A DNA stretch of 64,000 nucleotides from Lolium rigidum (lineage: Eukaryota > Streptophyta > Magnoliopsida > Poales > Poaceae). The translations under genes and the position numbers were made by a program. Below the pieces are notes generated by a model. The model was not told the origin of the DNA, did not search any database, and saw only the letters and a program-made list of their open reading frames with translations. This document shows positions 1-12,002 of the stretch, one piece after another (the stretch's first letter is position 1; each line of letters begins with the position of its first letter). Location: positions 92,917,276 through 92,981,275 of the forward strand of contig NC_061508.1 of assembly GCF_022539505.1 (NCBI RefSeq), written 5' to 3'.

Positions 1-1250
1 TGTTGCTGCAATCTTGTTATGCTTAATGCTTGTCACTAGGGCCCGAGTGGCATGATCTTAGATTTAAGATCTATACTTATTGCTTAGATTGTATCTACAA
101 GTTGTATGCACATGTCGCTGTCCGGAACCAAAGGCCCCGAAGTGACAAGAATCGGGACAACCGGAGGGGATGGTAGTGATGTGAGGATCACATGTTTTCA
201 CCAAGTGTTAATGCTTTGCTCCGGTGCACTATTAAAAGGAGTACCTTAATATCCAGTAGATTCTCTTGAGGCTCGGCTGCCACCGGCTGGTAGGACAAAA
301 GATGTTGTGCAAGTTTCTCATTGCGAGCACGTACGACTATATATGGAAAACATGCCTACATGATTAATGAATTGATGTTCTTTCTTAATTCTTTATCAAT
401 CCTATCAATTGCCCAACTGTAATTTGTTCACCCAACACTTGTCACTTGTTATTGGAGAGTTACCACTAGTGTAGATCGCTGGTTACCCCGGTCCATCTCT
501 CATCATCATATACTCGTTCTATATGTCATTGGAAGTAGTATCAACTATTTTCTGGTGCCATTGCCTCTGTGTTACTGTTACCGCTGATGTGTTACTATTA
601 CTATTGCTCTCATATTACTGCTGCTTTCACATCACCCCTGTTACTAGTGCTTTTCCAGGTGCAGCTGAATTGACAACTCAGTTGTTAAGGCTTATAAGTA
701 TTCTTTACCTCCCCTTGTGTCGAATCAATAAATTTGGGTTTTACTTCCCTCGAAGACTGCCGCGATCCCCTATACTTGTGGGTCATCAAGGCCCGGCTGC
801 CACCGGCTGGTAGGACAAAAGATGTTGTGCAAGTTTCTCATTGCGAGCACGTACGACTATATATGGAACACATGCCTATTGATTGCTTTGTACTTGGACA
901 CCGTTTTATTATTATCTGCAAATGCCCTGCTATGATTGTTACATGAGTTTCTCTCATCCATGCAACGCCCATTATCCGTCCCCGTGCCTACAGTATTTTA
1001 ATCCTGCTGTTTACTATAATCACTACTGCTGTCTCTGTTACTCTGCTGCTGTTATTTCACTACTGCTACTGCTATAAAACTGTTACTACTGATAAACTCT
1101 TGCGAGCAAGTCTGTTTCCAGGTGCAGCTGAATTGACAACTCCGCTGTTAAGGCTTTCAAGTATTCTTTGTCTTCCCTTGTGTCGAATCAATAAATTGGG
1201 ATTTACTTCCCACGAAGACTGCTGCCATCCCCTATACTTGTGGGTCATCA
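1..1250 (+). repeat. 5' LTR of element 1 (left end outside window)
   Basis: It ends in GGTCATCA, 11 bases before the tRNA-Asp PBS. That is nearly the same spacing as in the other Athila-type LTRs here (10-11 bases). It is non-coding and pyrimidine-rich with many CTG/CTA triplets. The start of the LTR is not in the window. Confidence 0.75.
277..1250 (+). repeat. Partial tandem duplication inside the element 1 LTR
   Basis: The block at about 277-360 recurs at 798-880, and the block at about 653-790 recurs at 1118-1250. Together they read as two diverged copies of a roughly 0.5-kb 3' LTR segment. The middle parts of the two copies differ strongly. Confidence 0.6.
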
Positions 1251-1261
1251 AGACTGTTTTC

Positions 1262-1279
1262 TGGCGCCGTTGCCGGGGA
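1262..1279 (+). other. Primer-binding site, tRNA-Asp
   Basis: TGGCGCCGTTGCCGGGGA is the exact complement of the 3' end of plant tRNA-Asp including CCA. It primes minus-strand DNA synthesis. It lies 11 bases after the LTR end. Confidence 0.85.
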
Positions 1280-1337
1280 ACATAGCTTTATTTGGAAGTT
1301 CACTTGGATTGATATTGTTCGCTGCAAATTCTCCATC

Positions 1338-3996
1338 ATGGGTAAAACTCGCGATCCTAAAGTCGCAATATTACCATCCACTACAAGAAAAGGTACAACT
1401 CTGAGTACCTCTGCTACTCTTGATTCACCATCTGTGATAAGTCAACTTGTTTCACCGCCGCAAGCTTCACTTGCTGGTACTTTTGCTGAATCTGAAAATT
1501 CTCATAATATTGATAATGTTTCTTCTGTGCTTGATGATAGTGGTTCATTGGGATCCTTTCTAGATGCTACAATTGCTAGGTCTAGACAAATTGAAAATAC
1601 TGAAACTCCTAATGCTACTACACCTGTTAATTCACCTGAACTTGATTATTCTAGTGATGATCCTGATGAGGATTATGTGGAGCTCAATGATGATTTTATT
1701 AATAGATGCAATGCTACTGCTGATGCAAGAAAAATTAAAAAGTTTCTCACACAATATACTGTTAGACATAAGTTATCTCCTGATCCTAAATTTGCCACAT
1801 CTCCTATATGCATTAAGGATAAAGATTATGATTTTTCTCTTGATCTATCTCATAAAGCTATTGTAGAGAAAACACCCTTTTGTGGTACTTGAAAAAGAAA
1901 GTGTTGTAGAACACATGATTGAACTTTCTTCTATGAGTAGCTTGTTTTCTGATGATGTCAAGATGCGTACTTACTTTGTCGCTAAAATTTTTCCTTTCTC
2001 ATTAAAGGATGATGCTAAAACTTGGTATAATAATTTGCCTCCTGGTTCTATTAAAAGTCCAACTGATCTGCGTGATGTTTTCTTTCGAAAGTACTTTCCT
2101 GCTAGTGCTCAACATATTGCTTTACAGAAAATTTATAGATTTGACCAGGGAGATGAAGATAAATTGTTTGAGGCTTGGGCAAGATTTTGTTCTCTTATCA
2201 GAGCTCGACCTGGACATGATTTAGAAAAGAATGATCTACTTGATATATTTTATAGTGGACTAACCATTGAGTCTAGAGCATATTTGGATAGTTGTGCTGG
2301 TTGTGTTTTCAGGAAAAGAACTCCAGATGAAGCTGAAGAATTATTGGCTAAAATAAGCCGGAATCATGATGATTGGAATACGCCTGAACCAACTCCAACG
2401 CCAATATTGAAGAAGAGGGGTTTAATTGAACTGAATGATGAAGATATGAGGGAAGCTAAGAAGTCTCTCAAGGAGAAAGGTATTAAATCCGAAGATGTGA
2501 AGAATCTACCTCCCATAGAAGATATATGTGAGATAATTCCCCCTTCATCCATGATTGAGGTAAACTCCCTTCAACGCTTTACAAGGGAAGATATTCCGTA
2601 TTCGAAACCTCCTGCTCAATGCTTAGATGAGTTTGATAATTATATTGTTAAGCAAGAAAATTTTAATATGAGAGTAGAGAATCATCTAATGGAAAATTCT
2701 CAAGCTATTAGCAATTTGCATGATATTGTGGAGAGAACCTCCAATGATGTTAAGATGCTTGTTAAACATTTTCAAATGGTTCAAACTCAAATTGGTCAAC
2801 TCACTAAAGTGCAAAGTGACTTGTTAAAAAATAATTCTAAAGAGAAACATGCTTATGAACTAACAACTAGAGGTGGTGTCTCTACCCAGGATCCTCTATA
2901 TCCTGAAGGGCATCCCAAAAGAATTGAACAAGATTCTCAACGAATTGAACCTAGTGCTCCTTCTAAGAAAAAGAAGAAGAAACATAAAAAGCTTGTAGAA
3001 TCCTCTGAACCTGTTAATGATCCTAATAGTATTTCTATTTCTGATGCTGAAACTGAAAGTGGTAATGAACATAATAATGATAATGATAATGATAAGAATG
3101 ATGCTTCTGATAAAGAAGAGGTTGAAGATGAACCTGAAAAACATGCTAAAAATAAAAAGTATACTAAAGAAGATTGTATTGTTAAGAAACATGGTAATGA
3201 AAGAGAACCTTGGGTGCAAAAGCAAATGCCTTTTCCTACTAAGAAATTAAAATCAAAGGAAGAAGAACACTATAATAAATTTTGTGATTGGATGAAACCT
3301 TTATTCTTGCAAATCCCTTTGACAGATGCTATTAAATTGCCTCCTTATTCAAAGTATATGAAAGATATTGTTACTAACAAAAGGAAAATCCCCAATGAGG
3401 AGATTTCCTCTATGCTTGCTAATTACTCTTTCAATGGCAAGGTTCCAAAAAAGTTGGGCGACCCAGGTATACCTACTATTTCTTGTTCTATTAAGAATAA
3501 TTATGTTAAAACTGCTCTATGTGAGTTGGGAGCCGGTGTTAGTGTTATGCCTTTTTCTCTGTATAAGAGACTTTATTTAGATAAGTTGATACCTACTGAT
3601 ATATCTTTGCAAATGGCTGATAAATCTACTACTATTCCTGTTGGTATATGTGAGGATGTTCCTGTTCAAGTTACTAATAACTACTTGATATTAACTGATT
3701 TTGTTGTGTTGGAAATGCCTGAAGATGATAATATGTCTATTATTCTTAGGAGACCTTTTCTTAACACCGCAGGGGCTGTTATTGATTGCAACAAAGGAAA
3801 GGTTACTTTCAATATTGATGATAAGGAGCATACCGTCTATTTCCCCAAGAGAATTGATAAAGTATGTGGAGTCAATACTATTTCTAATGTGAGAACTATC
3901 AAAATTGGAACTATTGATTGTCCTATATATGAGCCTAAAGAAGGTTATCAAAGTCTTATGATTGGATCCATATCAATACAATTCAAGGTAACATGA
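1338..3996 (+). pseudogene. Athila-type gag-protease, frameshifted
   Basis: Gag forms the capsid of the retrotransposon particle, and the aspartic protease matures it. The first frame (1338-1892) gives an acidic N-terminal region. The same protein continues in another frame from about 1889 to the stop at 3996, so one extra T near 1888 breaks it. The capsid core (retrotrans_gag family) covers about 1960-2370, with motifs such as FPFSLKDDAKTWYNNLP and FRKYFP. A K/E/D-rich linker follows at about 2930-3200. The protease is at about 3420-3830. Its active-site motif reads CELGAGVSVMP, with Glu (codon 3523-3525) where the catalytic Asp is expected. The second conserved motif reads IILRRPFL where LGRPFL is usual. 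No CCHC zinc knuckle is visible. No pol domain follows. Confidence 0.85.
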
Positions 3997-4752
3997 TTGA
4001 TTTGAGGTTTATTTCTTCTTATGCTATGTAAAATTTATTTGGTGGCAAGACTTGATCAACCTTGTTAACAAATACTTTTTATATGCATAGAGGAGGTAAA
4101 AAACATCTCTTTCTTCCTCCACTTGCTTTACTTGTTGTAGCACTTTTGTTTTGCAAAGTTCCTTAGTTAATTAGAGATTTCAAAAAATTTCCTGGCCAGT
4201 AATAATAAACTTAATACCCAGAAATGTGTATTTTTCAAAGTTTTCAAAAATTCACAAAAATTATACCGTTGGTCCTATTTTTCGAAAATGCACTGGGAGC
4301 ACACGGGGATGATCGGTGGGGCCCCAGGGTGGCACCCCACAGGCCGGCGCGGCCAGCAAGGGGGGCGCGCCACCCTGGCGTGTGGGTCCCCCTTTGCCCC
4401 ACTTTAGCATCTCTTCCTCCCAGACTCTTCTCTCTCCCGAAAATATCGACACCAGCTTTCTCTCACTCGCGTTTTTGCTCAAGAGCTCAGGATTTTTCGA
4501 TCTCTTTGCTCAGCCCAGATTTCTGTCTGAAATCTGGCACATTTGCTCTCTGGTATGTGACTTCTCCGATTATCCAAGTAGAATTTTGTTTGGTTGAGTA
4601 TATCTTGAATATTTTGCTGCCATAGGTAACATGTTTAGTGAGCTTGCATGCTTGTTCTAAGATGAATAAACTAGCTTTGATGCATGATTAGTACTCTAGC
4701 AAGTTCCTATGGTAGTTCCCCTTGATTATATGTCACCAAATCAAATTTTATA
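3997..4752 (+). other. Non-coding spacer between gag-pro and second frame of element 1
   Basis: No convincing coding. The middle (about 4300-4400) is a GC-rich block with repeated GGCCGGCGCGGCC-like strings, resembling the leader part of LTRs elsewhere in the window. The short open frames here have no recognisable product. Confidence 0.5.
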
Positions 4753-5889
4753 TTGTTTGTTGAAAAATTTCAGAAAATAGAGTGGAATAGATATCAACTA
4801 AACCAACAAGAATTGGAGGTGCAACAAGTCATGAGAGTGAACCGCGAAGAGGGAGTATACCCCTCTTACTACCCGTGCACAGATTTCATGAGAAGTGCAG
4901 GAATATTGGAAGATGTTCAGAATCTAATTTGTCGTGCAGGGTTGAATGATTTTGTTGATGGAGAACCATGCCAATATGCAAAATTGACTATGTCTGTTGT
5001 GCAGGATTTTAAATTCAATTGGTCGCAATCTAACCCCATGGTTCAGTATAAGATTTATAATAAAACTGTCAACTTGCCATTCAATGATTTTTGTACAGCA
5101 ATTAGAGTACCGCAATGGGGATCATGCGAGAAGATAAGGGGATCGCCGTGAGAGCTCTTAAGCCTCTTCGAGATGATTTTTCATGGAAGGAGTTTCTCAG
5201 AGGATGGTGGTAAAATCACTAGCATTCAACTCCTAGCTATCCGCTACTTTGCTTATTTCATTACTAAATGCGTTCTTGCTAGAAAGAATGGTAGTAAACT
5301 ATCTATCCAGGATTTAGCTTTACTAGCTGCTGCACTGCAAGGTAGTAAGACTTATAATTTGGGGGCATTGATAGATTATAGACTTGCTACCAACCGTGAG
5401 AAGGGCGGAATTTGTGGAGGTATCATCGCCTCTCGTTTACTAGCTTTGCATAGAGTAGAACCTCACCATCTTGATATTCAACTTTCCATAGAAAAACTTG
5501 ACATAGTCTCCATGATTAAACATGAATTTGTTTCTGATTCATCTAATTTGGATAACCTGTTTTATAAGATGACATTTTATAAGAAAGCCTGGAGAATAAC
5601 TAAGAAAACTGAAAAACTAGTAAGATTGCCTGCGCCTGTTCTATTTAACCTTGATTCCAGGGAGGATTGGTCAGTCACAGAAGGTGCACTGAATGCACAC
5701 ATAGAGGGAGGAGGCCATCATGCAAGAGACAACACGGAGGCCGAGGAACACCTCGACTCATCATCCGATGCAGCAAGTTCCTCGCATCAACATTTTGGGC
5801 ATGTGGAGCCTCCACGCTTTTCTTCTGCACAGGGACCTTACTATGACTACGCCATGCATTATCCACCGGCGAGGAACAGCGACCCTTGA
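4753..5889 (+). pseudogene. ATHILA ORF1-like protein, one in-frame stop, cut at 3' end
   Basis: One reading frame runs from about 4753 to 5886, broken by a single in-frame TGA at 5149-5151. The protein resembles the ATHILA ORF1-like family found in grass Athila-type elements; its function is not established. Typical strings are FCTAIRVPQWGSCEKIRGSP before the stop and GRSFSEDGGKITSI, AALQGSKTYNLGALI and NREKGGICGG after it. The C-terminal part is His/Ser-rich. The apparent TGA at 5887-5889 is the first three bases of the inserted Angela-like LTR, so the true 3' end is missing. The family call is from recognition, not a search. Confidence 0.7.
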
Positions 5890-6623
5890 AGGATAACGTT
5901 GCATAGAAAACAAAAATTTTCCTACCGCGAACACGCAATCCAAGCCAAGATGCAATCTAGAAGACGGTAGCAATGAGGGGATTATCGAGTCTCACCCTTG
6001 AAGAGATTCCAAAGCCTACAAGATGAGGCTCTTGTTGCTGCGGTAGACGTTCACTTGCCGCTTGCAAAAGCGCGTAGAAGATCTTGATCACCGGCGCCAC
6101 GAACGGGCAGCACCTCCGTACTCGGTCACACGTTCGGTTGTTGATGAAGAAGACATCCACCTCCCGTTCCTGCGGGCAGCGGAAGTAGTAGCTCCTCTTG
6201 AATCCGACAGCACGACGGCGTGGTGTCGGTGGCGGTGGAGAACTCCGGCGGAGCTTCGCTAAGCGTGCGGGAGCTTATGGAGCAGAGGGGGGCGGCTAGG
6301 GTTTGGGAGGGGGTGGCCGGCCACTTGGGGGGTGCGGCTAGCTTGTGGTCTTGAGGTGGCCGGCCCCCTCCCCTTGTCCCTCATTATATAGGTGGAAGCC
6401 CCAAGGGTTGGACTACAAGTCTCCAAATAAGACCCGAACCCAAAACCTTCCATATGATAGGGAAACCTACCCAAGCTAGGACTCCCACTAGAGGTGGGAG
6501 TTCCACCTTCCATGGAGGGGGTGGCCGGCCCCCCTTGGGGGAGTCCACTTGGGACTCCTCCCCCACTAGGGTTGGCCGGCCATGGAGGGACTCCACCTTC
6601 CTTGGTGGCTTCTTCCGGACTTT
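5887..6623 (-). mobile_element. Angela/BARE-like Copia LTR, 3' part
   Basis: Read on the minus strand, the segment ends with the typical terminus GGTAGGAAAATTTTTG followed by TTTTCTATGCAACG. It is rich in GGCCGGCC-type blocks, as the 3' half of grass Angela LTRs is. It begins exactly where the element 1 frame is broken. The rest of the LTR is lost in the N gap. Confidence 0.65.
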
Positions 6624-6723
6624 NNNNNNNNNNNNNNNNNNNNNNNNNNNNNNNNNNNNNNNNNNNNNNNNNNNNNNNNNNNNNNNNNNNNNNNNNNNNN
6701 NNNNNNNNNNNNNNNNNNNNNNN
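6624..6723. other. Assembly gap, 100 N
   Basis: A run of exactly 100 N separates an Angela-like LTR from a family-2 Athila LTR. Its true length is unknown. Any open frame crossing it is meaningless. Confidence 0.98.
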
Positions 6724-7987
6724 CGAGAGAGGACCCACGGGGGCCCACACATGGGGCCGGCGCGGCCCAGGCCCTGGCCGCGCCGCCCTATTGTCTGGTG
6801 GCCCCAGACCCCTTCTGACGCCGCCTCTTCGCCTATAAGAAGCCCCTCGACCTAAAACCTCGAGACGAAAAAGCCACGGTACGAGAAACCTTCCAAAGCC
6901 GCCGCCATCGCGAAGCCAAGATCTGGGTGACAGGAGTCTCTATTCCGGCACGCCGCTGGGACAGGGAAGTGCCCCCGGAAGGCTTCTCCATCGACACCAC
7001 CGCCATCTTCATGAACGCAGCTGTCTCCCATGAGGAGGGAGTAGTTCTCCATCGAGGCTCGGGGCTGTACCGGTAGCTATGTGGTTAATCTCTCTCCTAT
7101 GTACTTCAATACAATGATCTCATGAGCTGCCTTACATGATTGAGATTCATATGAGTTTTGTATCACAATTCATCTATGTGCTACTCTAGTGATGTTATTA
7201 AAGTAGTCTATTCCTCTTCCATGATGTAATGTTGGCAGTGTGTGCATCATGAAGTACTTGGTTTATGCTATGATTGTGATCTCTTGTAGATTATGAAGTT
7301 AACTATTACTATGATGGTATTGATGTGATCTATTCCTCCTTTCATAGTGTGATGGTCATAGTGTGCATGCTATGTTAGTACTTGGTTTGGTTGTGTTGAT
7401 CTGTCGTGCACTCTAAGGTTATTTAAATATGAATATCGAATATTGTGGAGCTTGTTAACTCCGGCATTGAGGGTTCTTGTAGCCCTACGCAATTAGTGGT
7501 GTTCATCATCCAACAAGAGAGTGTAGAGTCTAGCATCTATTTATTTCTTCTGTTATGTGATCAATGTTGAGAGTGTCCACTAGTGAAAGTATGATCCCTA
7601 GGCCTTGTCTCCAAATACTGCTATCGCTGCTTGTTTACTGTTTTACTGCATCTGTACTGTCCGCAATATTACCACCATCAACTACACGCCAGTCCTGGAC
7701 AGCAAAGCACTTTTCTGGCGCTGTTACTACTGCTCATACTTATTCATACCACCTGTATTTTACTATCTCTTCGCCGAACTAGTGCACCTATTAGGTGTGT
7801 TGGGGACACAAGAGACTTCTTGCTTTGTGGTTGCAGGGTTGCATGAGAGGGATATCTTTGACCTCTTCCTCCCTGAGTTCGATAAACCTTGGGTGATCCA
7901 CTTAAGGGAAACTTGCTGCTGTTCTACAACCCTCTGCTCTTGGAGGCCCAACACTGTCTACAAGAATAGAAGCTCCCGTAGACATCA
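6724..7987 (+). mobile_element. Family-2 Athila-type LTR, 5' end lost in gap
   Basis: Matches, in the opposite orientation, the LTRs at 26292-27839, 31191-32738 and 59309-60791, including the blocks around the CTACCGGTAGCTATGTGG-like and GGAGGCCCAACACTG strings. It ends in GTAGACATCA and is followed directly by unrelated gene-like DNA. It is therefore a solo LTR or the 3' LTR of an element lost in the gap. The expected 5-bp target copy on the right would be GTGAT. Confidence 0.8.
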
Positions 7988-8403
7988 GTGATCTGTTGCT
8001 TGTGTTGTTGGACAACATGCATTTGGAGGAAGGTAGTCAACCATTGGTCTAACGTGTGGACACTGAGATCCGCTCTCTCCATGCCGTCAGTAACATTGGC
8101 AATCATGCCTTCTTCGTCCATTTTATCCGGTGTATCTCCGTCGACATCAGAGTGCACCCGACACTTCGACCTGGCTGCATCTACTACGCGGATTTGAGTT
8201 ATATCAGAGAGTACTTTGATGATATAAAGGCCTGGGATGAGTGGCCACTACGTGTGGATAGATTAGAAAACTACGATCTGAGAAATGAACAAATGCCATA
8301 CCGTTTGGAGGATGTATTGGCTGCACACTGCAAACGGAAGGAGTTCAATGAACATTTCCTTCAGATCATGGGATGGAGCGACGAAGAAATATATGCTGAA
8401 TGA
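7988..8403 (+). pseudogene. 3' fragment of a host gene, F-box/DUF295-like
   Basis: The frame reads from about 8018, has one stop (TAA at 8050-8052) and continues to a TGA at 8401-8403. The product contains HPTLRPGCIYYADLSYIRE, which resembles the last part of the DUF295 (KIB1-4 beta-propeller) region of grass F-box proteins, and then an acidic tail ending in DEEIYAE. The 5' end is cut by the family-2 LTR at 7987. No start codon or F-box is present. The family call is tentative; another possibility is an unrelated plant gene end. The following ~150 bases look like a 3' UTR. Confidence 0.4.
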
Positions 8404-9568
8404 AGAACAAATTCATTCATCCTGGGGTATCCTAGTCTTCATGTTGCCCATACATTGCGTCTTGTATTATTTTCAGCTTAGTTTGTCGTGAACATTAACA
8501 TCGTTATTGGCTGCTTTTCGCTGTTGTATGCAGTTTATGTATTATACTTAGTTTTCGTGATTTATTATACTGTTGTGAATTTGTCCTATACTAGCTTCTA
8601 GATTTGCTACTAGATTTGTTACCATATTGGGCAAAAAACAAGGGCCAAAAGGCAACAATCATTGAAAAAAGACAGAAATAGAAACTTCTCTAGATTTGAT
8701 ACTGCTTTGGTGAAAAGAGAGAGAACTGTTACAGAGAGAGGGGAAAAAATGCTCTTAAAAACGGATGCCAATTTGGGCCGAGAGAGACAGAACCCAGCTC
8801 CTGCTCACGTACAACCAAACGCGGTCACGTCATGTCTCACGCGGTCCCTTTCTACCAGCCGCACGCGACGCGGCCCCACACGACGCGGCCCCACACGTCA
8901 GCACGGACCGGTCAACTAAACGAGAATCCTCCCGTCCGAGCTCTTTCTGTAGATTTCAGACAAGGGCTTGGAAGAAACTGAGGAAAAACTAAGAAGCTGG
9001 GGAAAACTGAGTACAACTAAGGACCCGAGGGCATGAAAATAGAAAGCGTTAGAAAAAAAGTATGAACCATTATTTTTAGAATCGTTATAAAATAATTTAT
9101 CATATGAGCATTTTTTGGACTGTATGAAAGGCAGCAGATGATATTTTTTAGACAAATGAAGATAAACCACCAATTTGTAGGTTTACGAGGAAACCTCGAA
9201 AGAAGGCACGTCTCTGCTAAAAGGGTCGTAGCGACATCAGCTGTAGCTGCCAGCTTGGTGTACAACCGTGAGGTGGCAGCTGTTGGGAGGTGCGGATAGA
9301 TGGACGCCGTGGGAGAGAAGAGAGAGAGAGAGGCCGGGGAGAGAAGAGAGACGAGAGAGGGCGTTGGGAGACAGGGCGCCTCGCCGTATGTAAAGTGTTT
9401 GCAAGAGCCCCACTCGCCCTTCAAAAAGCTGGGTTTTTACTAGAGCGCCGGATATAAGTTTGTTGTTTGCCGAATAAAATTAAACTAGAAAACCGCTAGA
9501 CGTGAAGACAGTGTTTGGGATGGCTGGAGATGCTCTAATTGTACACTTTGGGTAAGCACCACACTTAC
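8404..9568. other. Intergenic DNA, no gene seen
   Basis: AT-rich sequence follows the gene fragment. Small features are a direct repeat of ACGCGGCCCCACACG at about 8867-8897 and a GA-rich purine tract at about 9312-9360. I see no coding region that I can support. Confidence 0.6.
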
Positions 9569-9571
9569 TTA

Positions 9572-10537
9572 GAGCATGTCTAACAAGTCCCGTATAACCC
9601 GCCCACCCCGTAAAATTCCGGCGGGATACGGGGCAGGCGCGATTTGGGGCGTCTAGCAGGCCCCGTATTCGGGCCGGCCCGTTTCGGCGGAATACGGGGC
9701 CCAGGAAATCGGCCCCGTCGCCCAACCCCTCACTCGCAACACTAGCTCCGCCGCCTCTGTACTTAGCTCCGGCGAGCAATTCCTCACTCCCACGCGCCGC
9801 ATTCCACCCAGATCCGGCATGGACGCCCGCCGCCGCAGTACCGCCTCGCCGGCGAGCGGATCGAAGCGATCCCGCTCGCCGGACAACGTGGAGGATGCGT
9901 GGCGGCGCCAATGCAAGAGATCCGCCTCCGGGAGCCGGCGTGCGGCCTGCAGGTACGCCGGCGCCGCGTACGTCCCGCCGAGCTCGTTGACTTCGCGGCG
10001 GGCGGGCGCCGGCACAACGAGGATCCGCCGATGAAGCCGATGAGCGGGCCCAAGTTCGACGAGTGGCGCGCCGACCGGGAGCGCCGCCGCCGGGCGAAGG
10101 AGGCTTGGAGCAGCGGGAGCACCGGCGGCTGGAGGAGCTCCGCTCGCCGGCGAGGAGGAGGAGGCCCCCGACTTGTTGAAGGCGCTACGACAGTTCCTCA
10201 AGGACGACGCCAAGAGGAAGAGGTCGGAGGAGGAAGAGGTGGCGGCGGCCATCACCGCCGCGAAGGAGGCGGAGTTGCGGGAGGCGGAGGCGGACTCGTA
10301 CCTAGTCGACCTCCCCGAGTAGGATCGCGCATTCTGGATGTAGAAGCGTTGATCCGTATGTATGATCCGTAGTATGATCAATGAAGATGAACTTCCCGGG
10401 GTTTTTATTTTTGAAAATACGGGGCGAAATACGGAGTCTGCTAGACGGAATGGCTCTTCCGTTAGCAATTTTTCGATACAGGGCGAAATACGAGCGTTAT
10501 ACGGGGCAGCGAAATACGGAGCTTGTTAGACATGCTC
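9572..10537 (+). mobile_element. PIF/Harbinger-like DNA transposon, 966 bp, non-autonomous
   Basis: Terminal inverted repeats begin GAGCATGTCTAACAAG at the left. The right end reads CTTGTTAGACATGCTC, an exact inverse. The element is flanked by TTA on both sides (9569-9571 and 10538-10540), the usual 3-bp target duplication of PIF/Harbinger elements. Just inside, CCCGTAT/ATACGGGG strings are also inverted. No DDE transposase is present; the interior is a GC-rich captured or element-specific gene. Confidence 0.75.
9819..10322 (+). pseudogene. Charged Arg/Glu/Ala-rich protein gene inside the PIF-like element
   Basis: Starts MDARRRSTASPASGSKRSRS at 9819, switches frame at about 9930, and reads PMSGPKFDEWRADRERRRR near 10035-10085. 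It ends in a third frame with EAPDLLKALRQFLKDD and a C-terminus SYLVDLPE before TAG at 10320-10322. At least two frameshifts or unrecognised introns are needed. The product is basic then acidic and likely helical. I do not recognise a function. Confidence 0.4.
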
Positions 10538-11554
10538 TTACTTCATGCGGGTACAGGAAACTTCGCTCTCCTGCTATCGTGTACCCTCGCTTACCTCTGT
10601 AACTCGCCCGATGCGCTAATAACCTCGATTAGTTAGTTTCTGCACAAGATGGATTAGTATTCAGTCTGCTGGTTTCTTCCTCTACCGGAGGCCTCACAAA
10701 CCAGACCACAAAAAGAAATACAGTTTCTCTCGACTTGTCCAACTCCACCTTGGGTTGGGTACGTCCTGCTACCATTCTCCCTCTCCAAAGAGCCGCGGCA
10801 ATTTACACAAAAATCTTTCCGAAAGAAAAGTACAGATTGACCCTCTAGTCAAACTATTTCATCCATATAACCCTTTTGTGTGACGTCTTTTCCATCGGCG
10901 CCACACCTCACTGTGTGGCGTCCATGCGAGCGGCGCCACACATCCATGCCGACGTGGCGCGGTCGGCGCTGCGCGGTTGACCAGCCGACGTGGCAGGATG
11001 TGTGGCGCCGCTCACATGGGCACCAGACTTTGATTATGTGGCGCCGATGGGAACGGCGCCACACATCCACTTATGTGTGGCGCCCGCGCCTGCCCCAGCC
11101 CGACCTGGTCCTTCTTCTCCTCTCTGTTTCTTCTCTCCTTCTCCTCCAACCCGACGGTTCCTCTCTCCTCCCACACCCAAATCCCTACCTAAATCCCTTG
11201 TTTTGCTTTAGATCTGGCCGGCCATTTCGTTCCCAATCCATTCCTGAAGGTATTCTCCCTCGATCCCCATATTTTAATCCACTAATTTCATAGATTGTGC
11301 TTGATTTGGATATGAACCCTAGATGTGAAATCCTAGATTGGAAATTTTGTTTGTTGGAATCTATATTGTAGTCTCATTTATGTATGCATGGAACCTAGAT
11401 GTGTATGTATATATGGAACCCTAGATATGATTTTTTTGGAATCCTAGATATGAATGTATGTATGTATGTATGCATGGAACCCTATCTATGTATGTGTTGA
11501 AATCCATATTCACATGTATCTATGTGTTGAAACCCTAGATTTGTTGAAACCATA

Positions 11555-11718
11555 GAGGGAAGAAATCTGTCGTTGACGAGGAGCCGCCGCGGAGGTCAGC
11601 TTTGCGGAGGATGATGAACGATGAGCCGTCCTCCTCCGAGGAAGAGGTGGAGGAAGAAGCGCCACCGCCGCCACTACAGAGGAAGTAGCCCACGAGGAGG
11701 GGACGTCGATCTTAGATG
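11555..11718 (+). pseudogene. Remnant of the MULE-borne gene (last exon only)
   Basis: Reads RGKKSVVDEEPPRRSALRR then MMNDEPSSSEEEVEEEAPPP, matching the last exon of copy B (23992-24309). A CAG codon of copy B is TAG here (11686-11688). The frame after it still matches, to a second stop at 11716-11718. The exon with the start codon and most of the intron are absent. Confidence 0.6.
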
Positions 11719-12002
11719 GATTTGCTACCTGTTGTATGCACTCTATCTTCGATGAACTCTAGCTATGTCATTTGGGACCATGTCGTCATTGCTACGTGTT
11801 GTTTGAATTCTATCTTAAATTGTATGAATCTATGTGCTGTGAACTATGATGTGTGCTATGTGTATGATGTGTGTATGAAATTGCTATTGATGTGAGTAGT
11901 CACTTTGCAACCATGTCAAGTCAGTTTTCTTGATTTTTATACCAAGTCAATGTGTGGCGCCGATGCCATGGGCGCCACACATAACAACATAATGGTCCGA
12001 AA

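Larger units (their letters stand above)
1..5886 (+). mobile_element. Athila-type Gypsy LTR retrotransposon (element 1), 5' part, no pol
   Basis: The order is LTR end, tRNA-Asp primer-binding site, gag-protease frame, GC-rich spacer and a second ATHILA ORF1-like frame. That order and the tRNA-Asp PBS point to an Athila-type Gypsy element. The 5' LTR runs off the left edge. The right part is cut at 5886/5887 by an Angela-like LTR, and the rest is not seen. No reverse transcriptase, RNase H or integrase lies between the protease and the second frame, where pol would be expected. Several frame breaks show that this copy is dead. Confidence 0.85.

Noticed and set aside
523..1285. Small open frames in the first kilobase
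   Set aside because: They lie in the duplicated LTR and have no recognisable product.
4224..4625. 133-codon frame after the element 1 protease
   Set aside because: No domain; it covers a GC-rich non-coding block similar to LTR leaders.
6259..6855. Several open frames on both strands crossing 6624-6723
   Set aside because: They exist only because the N run is read without stops. The flanks are LTR sequence.
9653..10468. 271-codon minus-strand frame in the PIF-like element
   Set aside because: Low-complexity Ala/Arg/Ser product without motifs. The plus strand gives a coherent charged protein.
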